A DNA stretch of 64,000 nt from Strigamia acuminata (Eukaryota; Arthropoda; Chilopoda; Geophilomorpha; Linotaeniidae): contig OX442314.1 of the NCBI GenBank assembly GCA_949358305.1, forward strand, positions 45,330,581-45,394,580, written 5' to 3'. Both the position numbers and the translations under genes were made by a program. The notes beneath the pieces are model-generated. The model did not search any database, was not told the DNA's origin, and worked only from the letters and a program-made list of their open reading frames with translations. Below are positions 11,639 to 23,559 of this stretch, one piece after another; position 1 is the first letter of the stretch; every line of letters starts with the position of its first letter.

Positions 11639-14000
11639 TTAGTTGTGTTCCAGAGGACGAAGAAGTTTCCGAATAGTGTCGTAACACGCTGAAATTTCAG
11701 CAGATGGTCCGCTAAGAGATTTTGTAAATAATGACGTTCCTAAAATCAAATAAAAAATTTCACATGAATATGAAATGTGAAAAACGAAACTGTATAGTTA
11801 CGCAAAATTATTGAAATAAATCCACTGTTAAAAACTATTTCTAAGATTTTCTGAGCGTCGATCTCCGTATACATGCACACTTTTCCTATGTCCAATAAAC
11901 ACACTAGAGCCAAATTTCTGACGCTGTTGCTATTAATTAATTTGAGATATGTGTCCTGTAATTTTACAAATAAATGTTTTTGATTCTAAAATCGATAAGA
12001 GTGAAATAGAAATAATAAAAATAGGGAATAAAAATACGTACGGATTCCACCAATCTGCCACAAGCGGGCGCGTCGATAAAATTATCTGCAGATCTACCAC
12101 AATAGTTTACCTACAAATAATTACGAATATTCGTTCACTTGTGATGCTTAACAAAAGTTGTTGATTTGGTTACGTTGTTTAGAAGGACGCCGGCAATACA
12201 GCCACATGTAAATTCGACTAACTACAAATGTTTTTCATTACTTGAATTTTGTTTGTAACATTTTCTTTACTTACTCTTCCAGTAGTTTGATTCACATGGT
12301 TGGTTAAATAAGTGCAGAGGGCATTTGTTGCCACATGTGGTACATCGCACTGTAGATAAAAAAACGCATGCATTATTAAATGACAAACTGGTAGGGAAAT
12401 TAGTGAAATAAATGATCACAAAAAGGCAGAAAAAAGTTAAATGAGTAAATCTTTGAGACGTTCTTCGCAAAATAAGCAATGTAATTAGATCAGGCAGAGT
12501 TATTTAAAATTAAACAATTTCTTGTATTCAAGTTAATCGACTTATTGAGTTGTTATGGTATTTACTATTATACTATTCAAAACATTTCTTTGAAATAAAC
12601 TTACTTTTTCACTAGCTTCCTTTAAGCGCCTGGTTAAATCAGTGCATAAAGGATTGGTATCTGCTGACGGTCCATCGCACTGTCGATAAAAGAAAGTGTA
12701 AATTGTTGTGATCACAGATTACAAGAAGTGATTTAATTACTGTATGTAGTTCGTTACCAAATAAATCTTTGTTTGTATTTTTCTTATTTAAAAACGACTC
12801 TAAATTATGTTATTACATTAGATTAACTAATCTACCCATTTCTGCGGGATTCGACAAGGCGACAAATTATCCCCCCCATCTTTGGCTCATTTTATCCCCA
12901 ATAATGATTTTATTAAAGTATTGTACTCCCCTAACTTTTGATCCCCCTAATAAGTGTGTTTCCCCCCAACTAATTTTCCCCCAATTATTATCCAACGTAC
13001 CCCAAGTTTTTTCCAAGAAGATGATTGAAGATATATCAATTTTATTAATGTGGTCAAATAAGAAGTCAATGGTGGGCTATTCAGTCATGATGTAAGGTCA
13101 TCTTCAAGGTCATTCATTTTTTACTTTTTAAACTGTTGAAGATATAGCAAAATTTACAATTACAAAGTTGTGGAGAATTTTAACATCAGTTCCATTGGTT
13201 GCCCGCGAAATGTGCAATCCGTATTGCTACGTGGATGTGGGGATGTTAATCTTTCACGTAACTTATGTTTTTATGCTTTGAATGACTCAGACTTTTATTC
13301 TATGAAAATATGTGCTTTATTAAAACCAGTCGGACATTTGCTAAGTGCAAAAGTTCGGTATCATTTAATCAATGGAATTCTTACAGATATTACATGTTTA
13401 AATCATAAGATTTAAAGTAAGTTATACAAAATAAAGCAATTAAACTTAACCAAAATAAGATTAAACTCTACACATAATAAATAAAGAAATAAGGATGATG
13501 TGTTAATAACTGAAGAATCTGGGCCTAATGTCACTCTATAAACTAGGTGACAGGAGTCAGATGAGAACTCGAGGAAAACTGATCAATCGAACTCTAAGTT
13601 CTTTTGCTGTTCCCCCTTTCTATGTAAGTTGATCAGTCCGTGCATGTCATTAAACACAGCGCCATCTGGTGATGGTTTATTGCACTAAAATATGACAAAA
13701 TGCGCTTTAGAGGCATTAGAGCCAGCCGACAGTATTCCAATTCTAGCCAGGCATTATGAAACATTGCAGGTGTAACAATGTTGATTGTATCAGTTATGCA
13801 ATTTGTCTATTTTTGCAGATCCTCATGCCGTGTGGTGTCTACACTCACACGTTTGCAACAACAAGAAAATTAAAAAAGTAATTAAGTAACTTGTGTTGAT
13901 GAAAATTCATAAAAATAAATATTAATAAACTATTTCTTACCTCAAGTTCATCAATTGCTTTATAAACTGGCAAAAATAAAATCAGAAAAAATATTTGCAT
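11639..14000 (-). CDS. Predicted small secreted protein built from short Cys-containing exons
   Basis: Not a recognised family. Exons 14000-13941, 12679-12605, 12349-12275, 12110-12042, 11929-11881 and 11739-11639 join in phase to 142 residues. Five of six exon edges have clear splice sites; the 11881 donor (gtgtgc) is weak. Exon 1 is a signal peptide (MQIFFLILFLPVYKAIDELE). The next two exons are both exactly 75 bp and begin with Cys-Asp: CDGPSADTNPLCTDLT and CDVPHVATNALCTYLT, each C-x10-C followed by an LTxxL-type segment. Exon 4 (CGRSADNFIDAPAC) and the last exon (SGPSAEISACYDTIRKLL) carry the same GPSA...C pattern. The repeated symmetrical exons suggest growth by exon duplication. A small secreted Cys-repeat protein is the inference; target or role cannot be read from sequence. 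Confidence 0.6.
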
Positions 14001-15148
14001 TTTAGTGCTACGTGCGAAATACAGAAAATTGAATCTTGCAAAATTCTTCCAACAAGAATTAATATCAACACGAATTATGCAATAAATAAAACGATTAACG
14101 AGCCGGATTTATGTTGAAATGGTTTTGCACGATGCATAATAAAAATAAAACCAATAATAAAATCCGTTACAAAATTAAACAATTCCTGATTATCTTTGCA
14201 CTGGCAATCGATTTTTCAGTTTGTCACGATAAATCCTAGTTAGTATAGAATAATTTAACAAATAATCGTGCAAAGTTATTCGCGCAATGGGTCCAGGTCC
14301 GTGGAACGTCCTTATGATGGCCGCCGTTCAATTCGGATGTCAGGCGGTTAGAAATCCCAGCTCGCTGGTAGACAACACAGTTTAAACATTAACAAACTTA
14401 ATAACAAGATTTGTTGTCAATAATTGTATTTTATTTGCAAACATTCCAGGGTTAAGTTTTACAGTAATTATGGCAATTTGAAGAAATTTTTTTTTAGTTT
14501 AATAATATTTACAAAAAGCATTAATCAAAATAGCAATAAACAGCAACAAACTAACAGTTGTTACTAAATTAGGTGACTAGAATAACTTGCATTAAAAAAA
14601 TATATATCAAAGTATAAGTATATATAAACCTTGTCCATCCCAAACCTGCAAATCCTCAGGTGTTATTAAATGCAGGAGATCAATTGAAAAATTGAGGCAG
14701 TAAAATGATGAAATGCAAAATATCAAAGTCGACATCAGTTTTGTTAAAATCTATGTACAATACATTTCTTGGCTTACTTTACATACATAATGAGTGCTGT
14801 AATGGAGGTTAACGACATACGATAGGCCATGTGTCTTCGCTACCCAGAAGGTTCAAAAATATATTTTACATTACATTGCTTTCCACTTAACGCAGAATTA
14901 AGTACCTTGTATATCATTTGCACATTAAATTATGCATTCCATAATACAATCGAAAAATTTCATTTGAAAATCCATTCACATCTGACAAATAATAATATTG
15001 GGAATGCATTTCGTAATACCAAAAATGTATAACAAAATGCATTCTCGTGAAACCCAATGCAACTTCAATGTATTTTTGACGGATCGGAAGACAGGAGCTT
15101 TTTGAACGAAAATTTGACGATTTTGTCTTTGGATTACGCCAGTACACG
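14001..15148. other. AT-rich intergenic region, no supported gene
   Basis: No coding stretch with convincing composition. A 32-codon frame from an ATG at about 14287 (MGPGPWNVLMMAAVQFGCQA) ends in taa after a possible gtagac donor. It could be an orphan exon but has no support. Confidence 0.4.
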
Positions 15149-15310
15149 CAGGGCCGTCTTTACACTTTTCAGCGCCCTGGGCTAATAAAACACAGGTGCC
15201 TCTTGCCCAGCACTTTTCTGTGCCCGGCGCCCTTTTGTGCCCATCAAGCCCCTGTGCCCGGCGTCCCCCTGTGCCCGGCGCCCCTGGGCTGCAGTCCAGT
15301 TAGCCCAATG
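15149..15310. repeat. GC-rich degenerate tandem repeat (tgcccggcgccc)
   Basis: A locally GC-rich patch in an AT-rich setting, with four or five imperfect copies of gtgcccggcgccc and tgcccagcactttt, bounded by agggccgtc and gcagtccagttagccc. It probably belongs to a short mobile element, but no clear inverted ends are visible. Confidence 0.45.
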
Positions 15311-15438
15311 GTAAAGGTGGGCCTGAGTAAACGCCAATTCCAGAAATATTATCAGACTTGATTAAAATTCTCCAAAAATTGTATCGTATGCGCACAATAC
15401 CACACATTTAAAAGTGTGTTCTACCTCCGCCTTCGGAT

Positions 15439-15827
15439 GGAAACACAAGGGAGCGGGTAAAATTGAAAAGCTTGATTTTACTTGAAAAAGCGGCTAGAAG
15501 CTCGCCCACTTGAGCAAACACAAGCTTGCGTTTTTATTCAAAGCTTTGTTTTGGAGCGAGCTTGTACTCACCCGCTCCAATCAAACTGAGTTTGATTTAC
15601 CAGCTTCAAGCTTGCTGGTGTTTTGGTCATGCGACTTTGACAGCCAATCAGAATCGTGAGGAAATTCTTGGAGGAGATTTTGGCAGGAATTTCTGGCTAG
15701 TTACCAAGCTAGCTTGAGTTTGCCAGTTAAGCTGGTAAGCCAAAAGCGGATCAAGTGAGCTTGTAAATGACTCTGTCTTTAAACCCGTACTAAAAAGCTT
15801 TGGAATTTTACCCGCTCCCTTGTTTCC
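15439..15827. mobile_element. MITE copy 1, ~390 bp, GGAAACACAAGGGAGCGGGT ends
   Basis: Starts ggaaacacaagggagcgggt and ends in the inverted form (acccgctcccttg-tttcc, short of two bases). The interior matches the second copy at 17973-18362 over its length, for example tcaagcttgctggtgttttg and cagaatcgtgaggaaattct. It encodes no transposase. The size and 3-bp flanks of TTA type suggest a PIF/Harbinger-like MITE. It lies 88 bp past the stop codon of the ZP-N gene, so within its 3'UTR or flank. Confidence 0.8.
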
Positions 15828-15915
15828 ACCTTTACTCGAGACTACAGCACTCTACATAATCTCCTTCAAACCATTTAAAAAACAATTAAGCTTATTTTTA
15901 AGTGCAGTTTCACTT

Positions 15916-18900
15916 CTACAACATTTCTTGAAACTGCATCGAAGACGAGTGGCTTTCCCGCACTGTCAGCCCCGCCGAAGAGCGCTCTACGCGATGTGCT
16001 CGCGAATGAAACCCGTCGTTCGGATAATCCTCCTCATCCAAAGAATCCTTTTCAATCGTCTCCGGACTGTGCATCTCTTCCGACATGGATCTCATCAACG
16101 ACGGCCTGTGATGTCTGAACAGCTGTCTCCTATGCTCCACCGGCGCACCACTGTCCTCGCTGTACTCGGACTCCCGCTCGTGATAGCCTGCAAACCTGAT
16201 CTCTTCGCCGCTTTCGTGCATTTGCAGCGGAGATCTCGACGACACGTCTTGCTCGTAAAGCGGCGGCAACGAGATGCGCTTGCCCCGGATCTCCATATCA
16301 CTCTTCCGTCTAAAGCGCGCCGCCGGCCGTTCGCTGGTGTACGAAGCCGTGTCGCTCATGGACGCGGAGTCGGCCGAATCGTAGAGGTCGGTCGGGTTCG
16401 TCAGAATCCGAATGATGACGTCCCAAGCGGGAGTCGAAAAAAGCCTTTCGTATCGTTCGTCGTGGCGGATGATTTCGAACTCCTCCGAGCTCTTCGCTTC
16501 GGACAGGAGGGTGCGAAGCGTGCTGTCGGATGACAGGATCGCCCGCCACTTATCGCGGTCGTTCTCCGACAAAATCGACTGCACGTCGTCCGATTCGCCC
16601 GCGCTCGGCGGCTCCAGCACGCGGATGAGCACGTCCCAGTTCGGCGGCGGATGGCGCACGGGGAACGGATCTTCCACCTTTTCGAACAAAACCCGCGGCC
16701 GCTCGGACACGACCGACATCTGGTCCATCGTTTCGACTTCCGAAGACCCGTTTTCGCCGTCGCTCGCCGGCAGATAACTCCTGATGGTCACGTCGAACTC
16801 CGGGATCGGCGGCGGCTGCACGTGCACGCGGTAGAGCTCGTCCCGCGTGCTTTTCGTCATCTGGTCTTCCTCGTACGTCGTCGTTTCCGAGAAGGATCCC
16901 GTGTTTTGGCCGTATCTGGAGTACGAGTCCACGGTTTCGGCGGCCATGGTTGCCGGTGGCTCAATGATCTCCGAAAAGGATCTCGCCGATCTCGCATTCG
17001 TCGCGTCCCTGGCGTCGTACTGGGTGGTCGTCTCTTCGCTCAGCAATTCTTCGGAGAATTCGCTGATTGTTCGTCGCGGCGCGAACGACGGCTCCGTGCC
17101 GGTGGAGGGCAACGACGACGGCGGATATCTCCTCGAAATCTCCTGCATGGTCTCCGTGATGGATCTTTCGTCTTTCGTCGATAAATCATCCATCTGTTGC
17201 TTGCGAATGCGCGCGTAAATTGGAGTTTCAGCCGCGAGATGGGGCGGCGATGGCGATTGCTGCTGCTGCTCGTATCTTTGCTGCTGCTCGTATCTTTGTT
17301 GTTGCTCGTATCTTTGTTGTTGCTCGTATCTCTGCTGCTGCTCGTATCTTTCTTGCTGTTCGATTTTCTGCATTCGGTAGTACTTTTCTCGGTCGTAGAT
17401 CGTGGTGGTCGTCTCTTTCGTCGTCGTTTCCGTCGTGCTGGTGATTTTCGGCGGCGGCGGCGGCGGGTACGTTCGCTCTTCCAAATACGCTTGATTGTCG
17501 TACGCCGATTGGGTTAACTGAGAAGTGGTTATTCTAGTTTCGGTTTCCTCCATGTCCGAGTGCGTCGACGAGAGTGATTCGCTGGGGTAGTCGGAAGTGA
17601 TCGTGTCGCTTTGTTCGGGCAGTGTGAGCAGCGCTTCCGAGCCGGAAACGGAATGCGCCGTCGCGCGCGGGATCCGGATGCCGTCGAACGGCATGGAGAG
17701 CGGGCCTAATGTGGATCCGCTGAGTTTGGTGATTTGTGAAGGCGGTCCGGACGATATTTTGCGTCGTTTTACGATTTTTATGTTGCGTTTTTTGAGACAG
17801 TAATAGGCGAGGCCAACACCCAGCAAGAGTAACGCGAGAAACAGAATAGCGCAAATGATGAGCATGAGTTCCACTTCTGATAGTTGGCGCGGACCGGCAG
17901 CGACCACTGCTGGCACTTCGATTCTACAACGGAAATATTGACGTTAGAAAGCGTGATTTATTCGGACTAAAAGTGGAAACACAAGGGAGCGGGTAAAATT
18001 TAAAGGCTTGCTTTTACTTGAAAAAGCAGCTAAAAACTCGCCCGCTTGAGCAAACACAAGCTTGCGTTTTTATTCAAAGCTGTTTTGACGCGAGCTTGTA
18101 CTCACCCGGTCCGATCAAACCGAGTTTGATTTACCAGCTTCAAGCTTGCTGGTGTTTTGGTCATGTGACGTTTACAGCCAATCAGAATCGTGAGGAAATT
18201 CTTGGAGGAGATTTTGGCGGGCATTTCTGACTGGCTAGCTAGCTTGAGTTTGCCAGTTAAGCTGGTAAGCCAGAAGCGAGTGAAGTGAGCTTGTAAATGA
18301 CGTTTTTCTTTGAACTTGTACTAGCAAGCTTTGGAATTTTACCCGCTCCTTTGTGTTTCCACCTTAAGCTCTGGAGTGTAACTTACGGCAGTGGTATAAC
18401 GGGGGGCGGCAGTGGGGCAACCGGCGGTGGATATCGACATAAGATTGTTTTGACTTCGTCGCCTTCGAGTTCGAGCGTCGGATGAAACCGGACGATGATG
18501 TCGTTTACAAACATCCGATAATCAGACGTCACACGCTGTTTTTAGGAACGAGAAAAAAAATAATGATTAGAGGTGTGAGAAATTTATTAAAAGCAGTGCT
18601 CGAATTATTGCCGCCCTTCAATTATCGTTAAAACCGGTATTTTTTCTTACACGCCACATAAATCAAATTTTTGGCAATAAAAAAAAATTGATTTATCGAC
18701 ATTATTAATGCCCAGAAGTGCATTTACACTAGCCGCATTCAAAATGTCCATGTTTAACGAAAAATGCAGAAATATTTTGACTACGGTTTCTCCAAATTGG
18801 AACTTTCAGTAAAACCGAAAGTTCGGTATTCAATATTCAAAAAAACCGGTAAACCAGTATTTTTCGGTAATAAAGTAAAATAAAATAGCGACAACGTTAA

Positions 18901-20739
18901 ATATTTTATTTTATTTTAATTGTAATGTTTTAATTGTAATTTTTTTTATTTTTTTTTTATTTTTTTTTTTGAATGGGTTGTAGCAGTTTGATGAATGTGG
19001 AGTTGTTATGTTATCAGGTGTTGGTTTTATTACCGGTAGTTTAAATTGAATTTTTTTTTAAATGGATAAATTGATAAATTAATAAATTTCATAAATTTCA
19101 TTTTTAAGTTAAAAAATTTATGGATTCTCATTTTAATGTGAAAGAAAAAATCGATTAATTTCTAATTTTTACGTATAAAAATCGAAAAACTCACATTTTT
19201 AAGTTAAAAAATCGAAAAACTCACATTTTTAAGTTAAAAAATCGAAAAACTCACATTTTTAAGTTAAAAAATCGAAAAACTCACATTTTTAAGTTAAAAA
19301 ATCGATACCGGTAAGTTCGCATTTTTATGTTTGCCATTCAAGGTGCGTTATAAATGTCACTATCGCAGTGATCCCTAACGGAAAAAACCGGTACCAATAC
19401 CGAACTAAAGACGGTATTCGGTATTTTCTTTAAAAATACCAGTTTTTGATACCGGTAAATACATAAAACACACAGAAACTCAAACAGTTTGATAAAACCT
19501 TTTAGAACTGAATAACAATTAATTTGTATTCACAATGTATAGGTATGACCAATTTAATGTGTAATGGCTTTTGCCCATTAAAATGCATGAGAATGTGATA
19601 GCAATCATTCACAGCTATTAAACTGATCAGAGATTCAGCTTGCCAATGGCAGTTTAAAGCAAACAACATCTAACACCATTCTACCAAACGACCACAGTGA
19701 GCCATCATGCACAACGTCGGTCAACACACATTAAAATGTTTGCTCCACTTAATTACAGAAAAGCAGCAATATTACAATCGAAACGTCCATACTTACTTCT
19801 TTCGTACCACACCCCTGCAAGGGTATTTGAAACACATAAAAAGTACTTCCGTCTCCGTATTTCTTACAAGCGCTTTGTCTGTCACGATCTGCATAAACCA
19901 CTCCTCGGAATTTCTCAGCAAATTGCAACTTGACAACCATGTCGCCAGATTCGCAAGACAAATTCGCTTTGGTTTTTTCCGTGGAAATAACATTGGTGAG
20001 GTCACCAAACCCTTCGAAATTTGTCACTGTTGCCGTCTCGACATTGTGCTGTCCCTCACTACGATGAATCTGCAAGAAAATGTAAAAAAATAAAACACAA
20101 CACAAAGATTAAAACGAATTTTTTTTTGTCTGTAAATAATTCTCAAATTGTTTTCTTCCATTTTTTTTCCATTTTTCACATTTTTTGACCGCGAAAACCA
20201 GAATTTTTAATTTCTTTTCCATTTTTCGCATTTTTTGACAGCGAAAACCAAATTTTTTAATTTTTTTTTCATTTTTTGAAATTTTTGACCGCAAAAATCA
20301 GAATTTTTAATTTTTTTTCCATTTTTCGCTTTTTTTGATCGCGAAAACCAGAATTTTTTAATTTTTTTTCCATTTTTTCCATTTTTTGACCGCAAAAATC
20401 AGAATTATTAATTTTTTTCTCATTTTTCGCATTTTTTGACCGCGAAAATCAGAATTAATAATTTTTTTCTCATTTTTCGCATTTTTTGACCGCGAAAACC
20501 AAAATTTTAAATTTATTTTTTCCATTTTTCGCATTTTTTGACCGCGAAAACCAAAATTTTAAATTTATTTTTTCCATTTTCCGCATTTTTTAGGTTTTTC
20601 CGCGTAAAAATTGACCGCGAAAACCAGAATTATTAATCCCGCATTCTCACTCACTCACCAGGAACAGCAACAACAGGAAGTGTAGTAACGTCCTAGCTCT
20701 GGTCACTCGGCGTGACCAGTAATTCATAACGGTCACCAT
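15916..20739 (-). CDS. Type I membrane protein with a ZP-N-like module and long cytoplasmic tail
   Basis: Exons 20739-20659, 20069-19797, 18535-18387 and 17923-15916 give 836 residues, all GT-AG. Residues 1-27 are a basic then Leu-rich signal peptide. The extracellular part has a four-Cys ZP-N pattern (CESGDMVVKLQF, ACKKYGDG, GCGTK, LCRYPPP), with RFHPTLELEGDE before the last Cys as in arthropod ZP proteins. No ZP-C half follows. A Pro-rich stalk leads to a membrane helix (LMLIICAILFLALLLLGVG, about 187-210) and a KKRNIKIVKRRK stop-transfer. The roughly 620-residue tail has a run of YEQQQR repeats and three related motifs, FDVTIRSYL, WDVLIRVLEPP and WDVIIRIL, each followed by acidic Ser-rich stretches. 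A role at the epidermal or apical matrix interface is inferred from ZP proteins generally. An upstream exon ending ATG|gtgagt at 21766 would join in frame and add 19 residues. Confidence 0.85.
17973..18362. mobile_element. MITE copy 2 inside an intron of the ZP-N gene
   Basis: 390 bp with inverted ends gtggaaacacaagggagcgg and ctcctttgtgtttccac, flanked by TAA on each side (ctaa-agtgg, ccacct-taa). It is the same family and orientation as 15439-15827. It occupies 390 of the 463 bp of the intron 17924-18386, so the intron was about 70 bp before insertion. It encodes no protein. Confidence 0.85.
19175..19325. repeat. 30-bp tandem repeat in ZP-N gene intron 2
   Basis: About five near-identical copies of a 30-bp unit (aaaaaatcgaaaaactcaca plus tttttaagtt). 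The wider intron, 18536-19796, is also rich in accggtat motifs (18620-19460), like the ends of the element at 58771-60126. This suggests a decayed relative of that element. Confidence 0.85.
20165..20625. repeat. 50-bp tandem repeat in ZP-N gene intron 1
   Basis: About nine copies of a 50-bp unit built on ttttttgaccgcgaaaacca followed by T-rich sequence; the gaccgc core recurs near 20187, 20237, 20287, 20337, 20388, 20438 and 20488. It lies between the signal-peptide exon and the ZP-N exon. Confidence 0.9.
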
Positions 20740-20793
20740 CAAAACGAGATGTGAATCCTCGACATTCGTTGACTTAGCGCGGGCGATTATCAC
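20740..20793 (-). other. 5' part of the signal-peptide exon (UTR or extended coding)
   Basis: An acceptor (tttttccgcag) ends at 20794, so the exon holding the ATG at 20739 begins at 20793. A good donor, CCGATG|gtgagt, lies at 21766 on the same strand, with a GC-richer stretch upstream of it (to about 21850). The ATG at the end of that exon reads in frame into this one with no stop, so the true start could be 21768. Confidence 0.5.
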
Positions 20794-21849
20794 CTGCGGA
20801 AAAACCAGAAACAAAACCGAAAATTGAACTCTGCACGTGCAAATTACGAATTACAAGACCACTCGACGTCGACCCACGAGGTCGAACGCCTTGACCGCGT
20901 TCCACGGGAGTTAAGTTAGTGCCAGGTTACGCTACCTGGCGGTCAAATAGAGCAAAACAAGTTGTAAATGGCTGCTTCGCTGCTTGATTACCGCGGTAAC
21001 TCCGTGAAAAGCTCGTTTGAGGGCGTGGGAATGTTCCAAAAAAATTCTTTTTAATCAAATTCAAAACCCGGATTCAATTAGAACGAGTGGACTTAAAACG
21101 AGAAGCAAAACGAAAAAACAACGACATAAATTGCACATTTTATTTTCCAGTTCATCGCGCTCGCTTTTACTCGATAAACTGGTTTTCCAAAAACGGTTTC
21201 AAGAAAAGAGGACGTGGTAAATTATTCACTGGGACTAAATAAACAAGATTTACAGTCACTTTCACTTCCGATTCGACACAGTCGGACATTTTGACGACCT
21301 TGACGAACCATTTTGTCACTCACGACTCACGAGTCGTCGCAGGGAAAAATAAATTACACAAAAAAAAAAATTATTGCGAAAGTCGGAAGACTCAACATCA
21401 AATGGCATAATCCTGTGCAAGCCCCTCGCCCTTATATCACCTACACTATATATATATACACACAGATACCTACAGACCTATACATATACCGGTAATATAA
21501 TAAATATACACTTTTATACCTATCTACAAATAACTAGGCTTACATTTAGCATTGAATTGCATGTTAATCGGGGAACGAGTAGCGAATATGACGTTTTTAT
21601 CAATTTTTCAATGGAAATTCGTAACACGAGACGACTAAAACGCTTTTAACACGGGATTTTGACAGCTGAGCTTCACTTTTCTTGTTTTTTGACCAAAATT
21701 TGTGCGAAAAATGACCAAAAAGCTGAAAAATTGGGTTCAAACACGCAAATAAATGAAAAACTCACCATCGGTCTCCAATTTTGAGCAAACTGTGAGCCCG
21801 AATCGCTCGTGGTTTGCGCAGGCGCTTAAAAGAAGCGCCTTGGGGAGAA

Positions 21850-22560
21850 CATTTGGACGTACTAGAGCAGAAATGATATTGATCATGCCCACGTGCTGTT
21901 AGAACACTTTAACAGCAAAAAAATCACGATGATTAGGCTTAGCAATGTCCTTTTCCGTCACTCCCGCGCAGTAAAACCGCAAATTAAATCGCAAAACATC
22001 GCCGACTTGATCTTTGGAGACTTTCTCGTTGTTTTTCGCACGAAAAACGATCACAATTGCCAGATTTCCTCATAGGAAAGCAATTTGTACCTCCTTAGAA
22101 ATAATGGTGCGGTCGCATGTGTTTCTCAAGGACTCGCAAAACCTGACCAAGGTAAGGTATGTCGGTTGTGACGTCAGAGTAGGGACAGATTTTTGCATTA
22201 AATCGAGGGCGTGGAGCGGTTAAGGGGGATTCTGGGAAGAATATTTAAAGGGAAGACGAAGGGTGTTATCGAATGGTATGTGGGGGGTCTCGAGTGGTGT
22301 CTCTTCAAGGTTAGATTGGGTCTAACTCCTTCTTTGGAAGAATGGACGAACTTCACCTTGGTGGATTTTTTTGTTTGTTAGAAAAACCGACGGGGAGCCT
22401 CGTTTTAAAAAATAATTAACATGAGGTTGGGAAGAGTTGGGAATAAAAACGGCTAATTTTGTACTAAAGAGGTCGAAAGGAAAGTGAACTTGGAGCAACG
22501 ACCTAAATGGGAGCCCAGAAGGGGTGTTAAACGGCAAAAAAAGAGAGGAAAAAACAGGAA
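21850..22560. promoter_or_regulatory. Possible 5' region of the ZP-N gene
   Basis: This stretch upstream of the candidate first exon is of mixed composition, with no ORF of convincing composition. A donor-like sequence (ccaaggtaaggta, about 22145) occurs on the opposite strand. No TATA box is convincing. Promoter status is inferred only from position. Confidence 0.25.
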
Positions 22561-23530
22561 ACTGACGGAAAAAAAGGCTAAAACAAATGAAGTTGAGCGT
22601 AAAAAGCCGAAATTAAATAAAATTGGTCAAAGAAAAGCTTGGATTAATTGAAATTGATTAAAAAAAGGTTAAATCAAGTGAAATTGAGCCAAAAAAAGCC
22701 GAAATCGGATGAGATTTACCAAAAAAAAGCCAAAAGCAAATGAAAATTATCAATTAAGTCGGAAATCAAATTAAAGTTACCCAAAAAAAAGCCGAAATTA
22801 GATGAAATTTACCAAAAAAAAGCCGAAATCAGATCAAATTTACCAAAAAAAAGCCGAAATCAGATGAAATTTACCAAAAAAACAGCCGAAATCAGATGAA
22901 ATTTGCCAAAAAAACAGCCGAAATCATATGAAATTTACCTAAAAAATCCGAAATTAAATAAAATAGACTTTAAAAAAAGCCGAAATCAAATAAAATTGAT
23001 CAATTAAATCTGAAACTAAATAAAATTGACCAAAAAAAATCCGAAATCAAATAAAACTGACCCAAAAAAAGCCGAAATCATGTGAAATTTCCAAAAAAAA
23101 AAGCCAAAATCAAATAAAAATTGATCAATTAAATCTCAAACTAAATAAAATTGACCAAAAACATCCGAAACCAAATAAAACTGACCCAAAAAAGCCAAAA
23201 ACCAAATAAAACTTTCAAAAAAAAAATCCAAAACCAAATAAAAATTGATCAATTCAATCTCAAACTAAATAAAATTGATAAAAAAAAATACGAAATTATA
23301 TAAAACTGACCCAAAAAAAGCCGAAATCAAGTGAAATTTTCAAAAAAAAGCCGAAATCAAGTGAAATTTTCAAAAAAAAAAGCCGAAACAAAATTAAAAT
23401 AGATCAATTAAATCTCAAACTAAATAAAATTTCCAAAAAAAAACCCAAAACCAAATAAAACTGACCAAAAAAATCCAAAACCAACCAAAATCAGTCAAAC
23501 CAAATCAAACAAAAACGTCGCTCTCGTTCA
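22560..23530. repeat. ~30-bp A-rich degenerate minisatellite
   Basis: About thirty diverged copies of a unit like aaaagccgaaatcagatgaa plus atttacc. Early copies are close to each other and later ones drift to aaatcaaataaaattgacc. It is not inside any gene supported here, though it may lie in a long 5' intron of the ZP-N gene. Confidence 0.85.
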
Positions 23531-23559
23531 AACTAAAAACTAAAACGAAATTCCAAACA

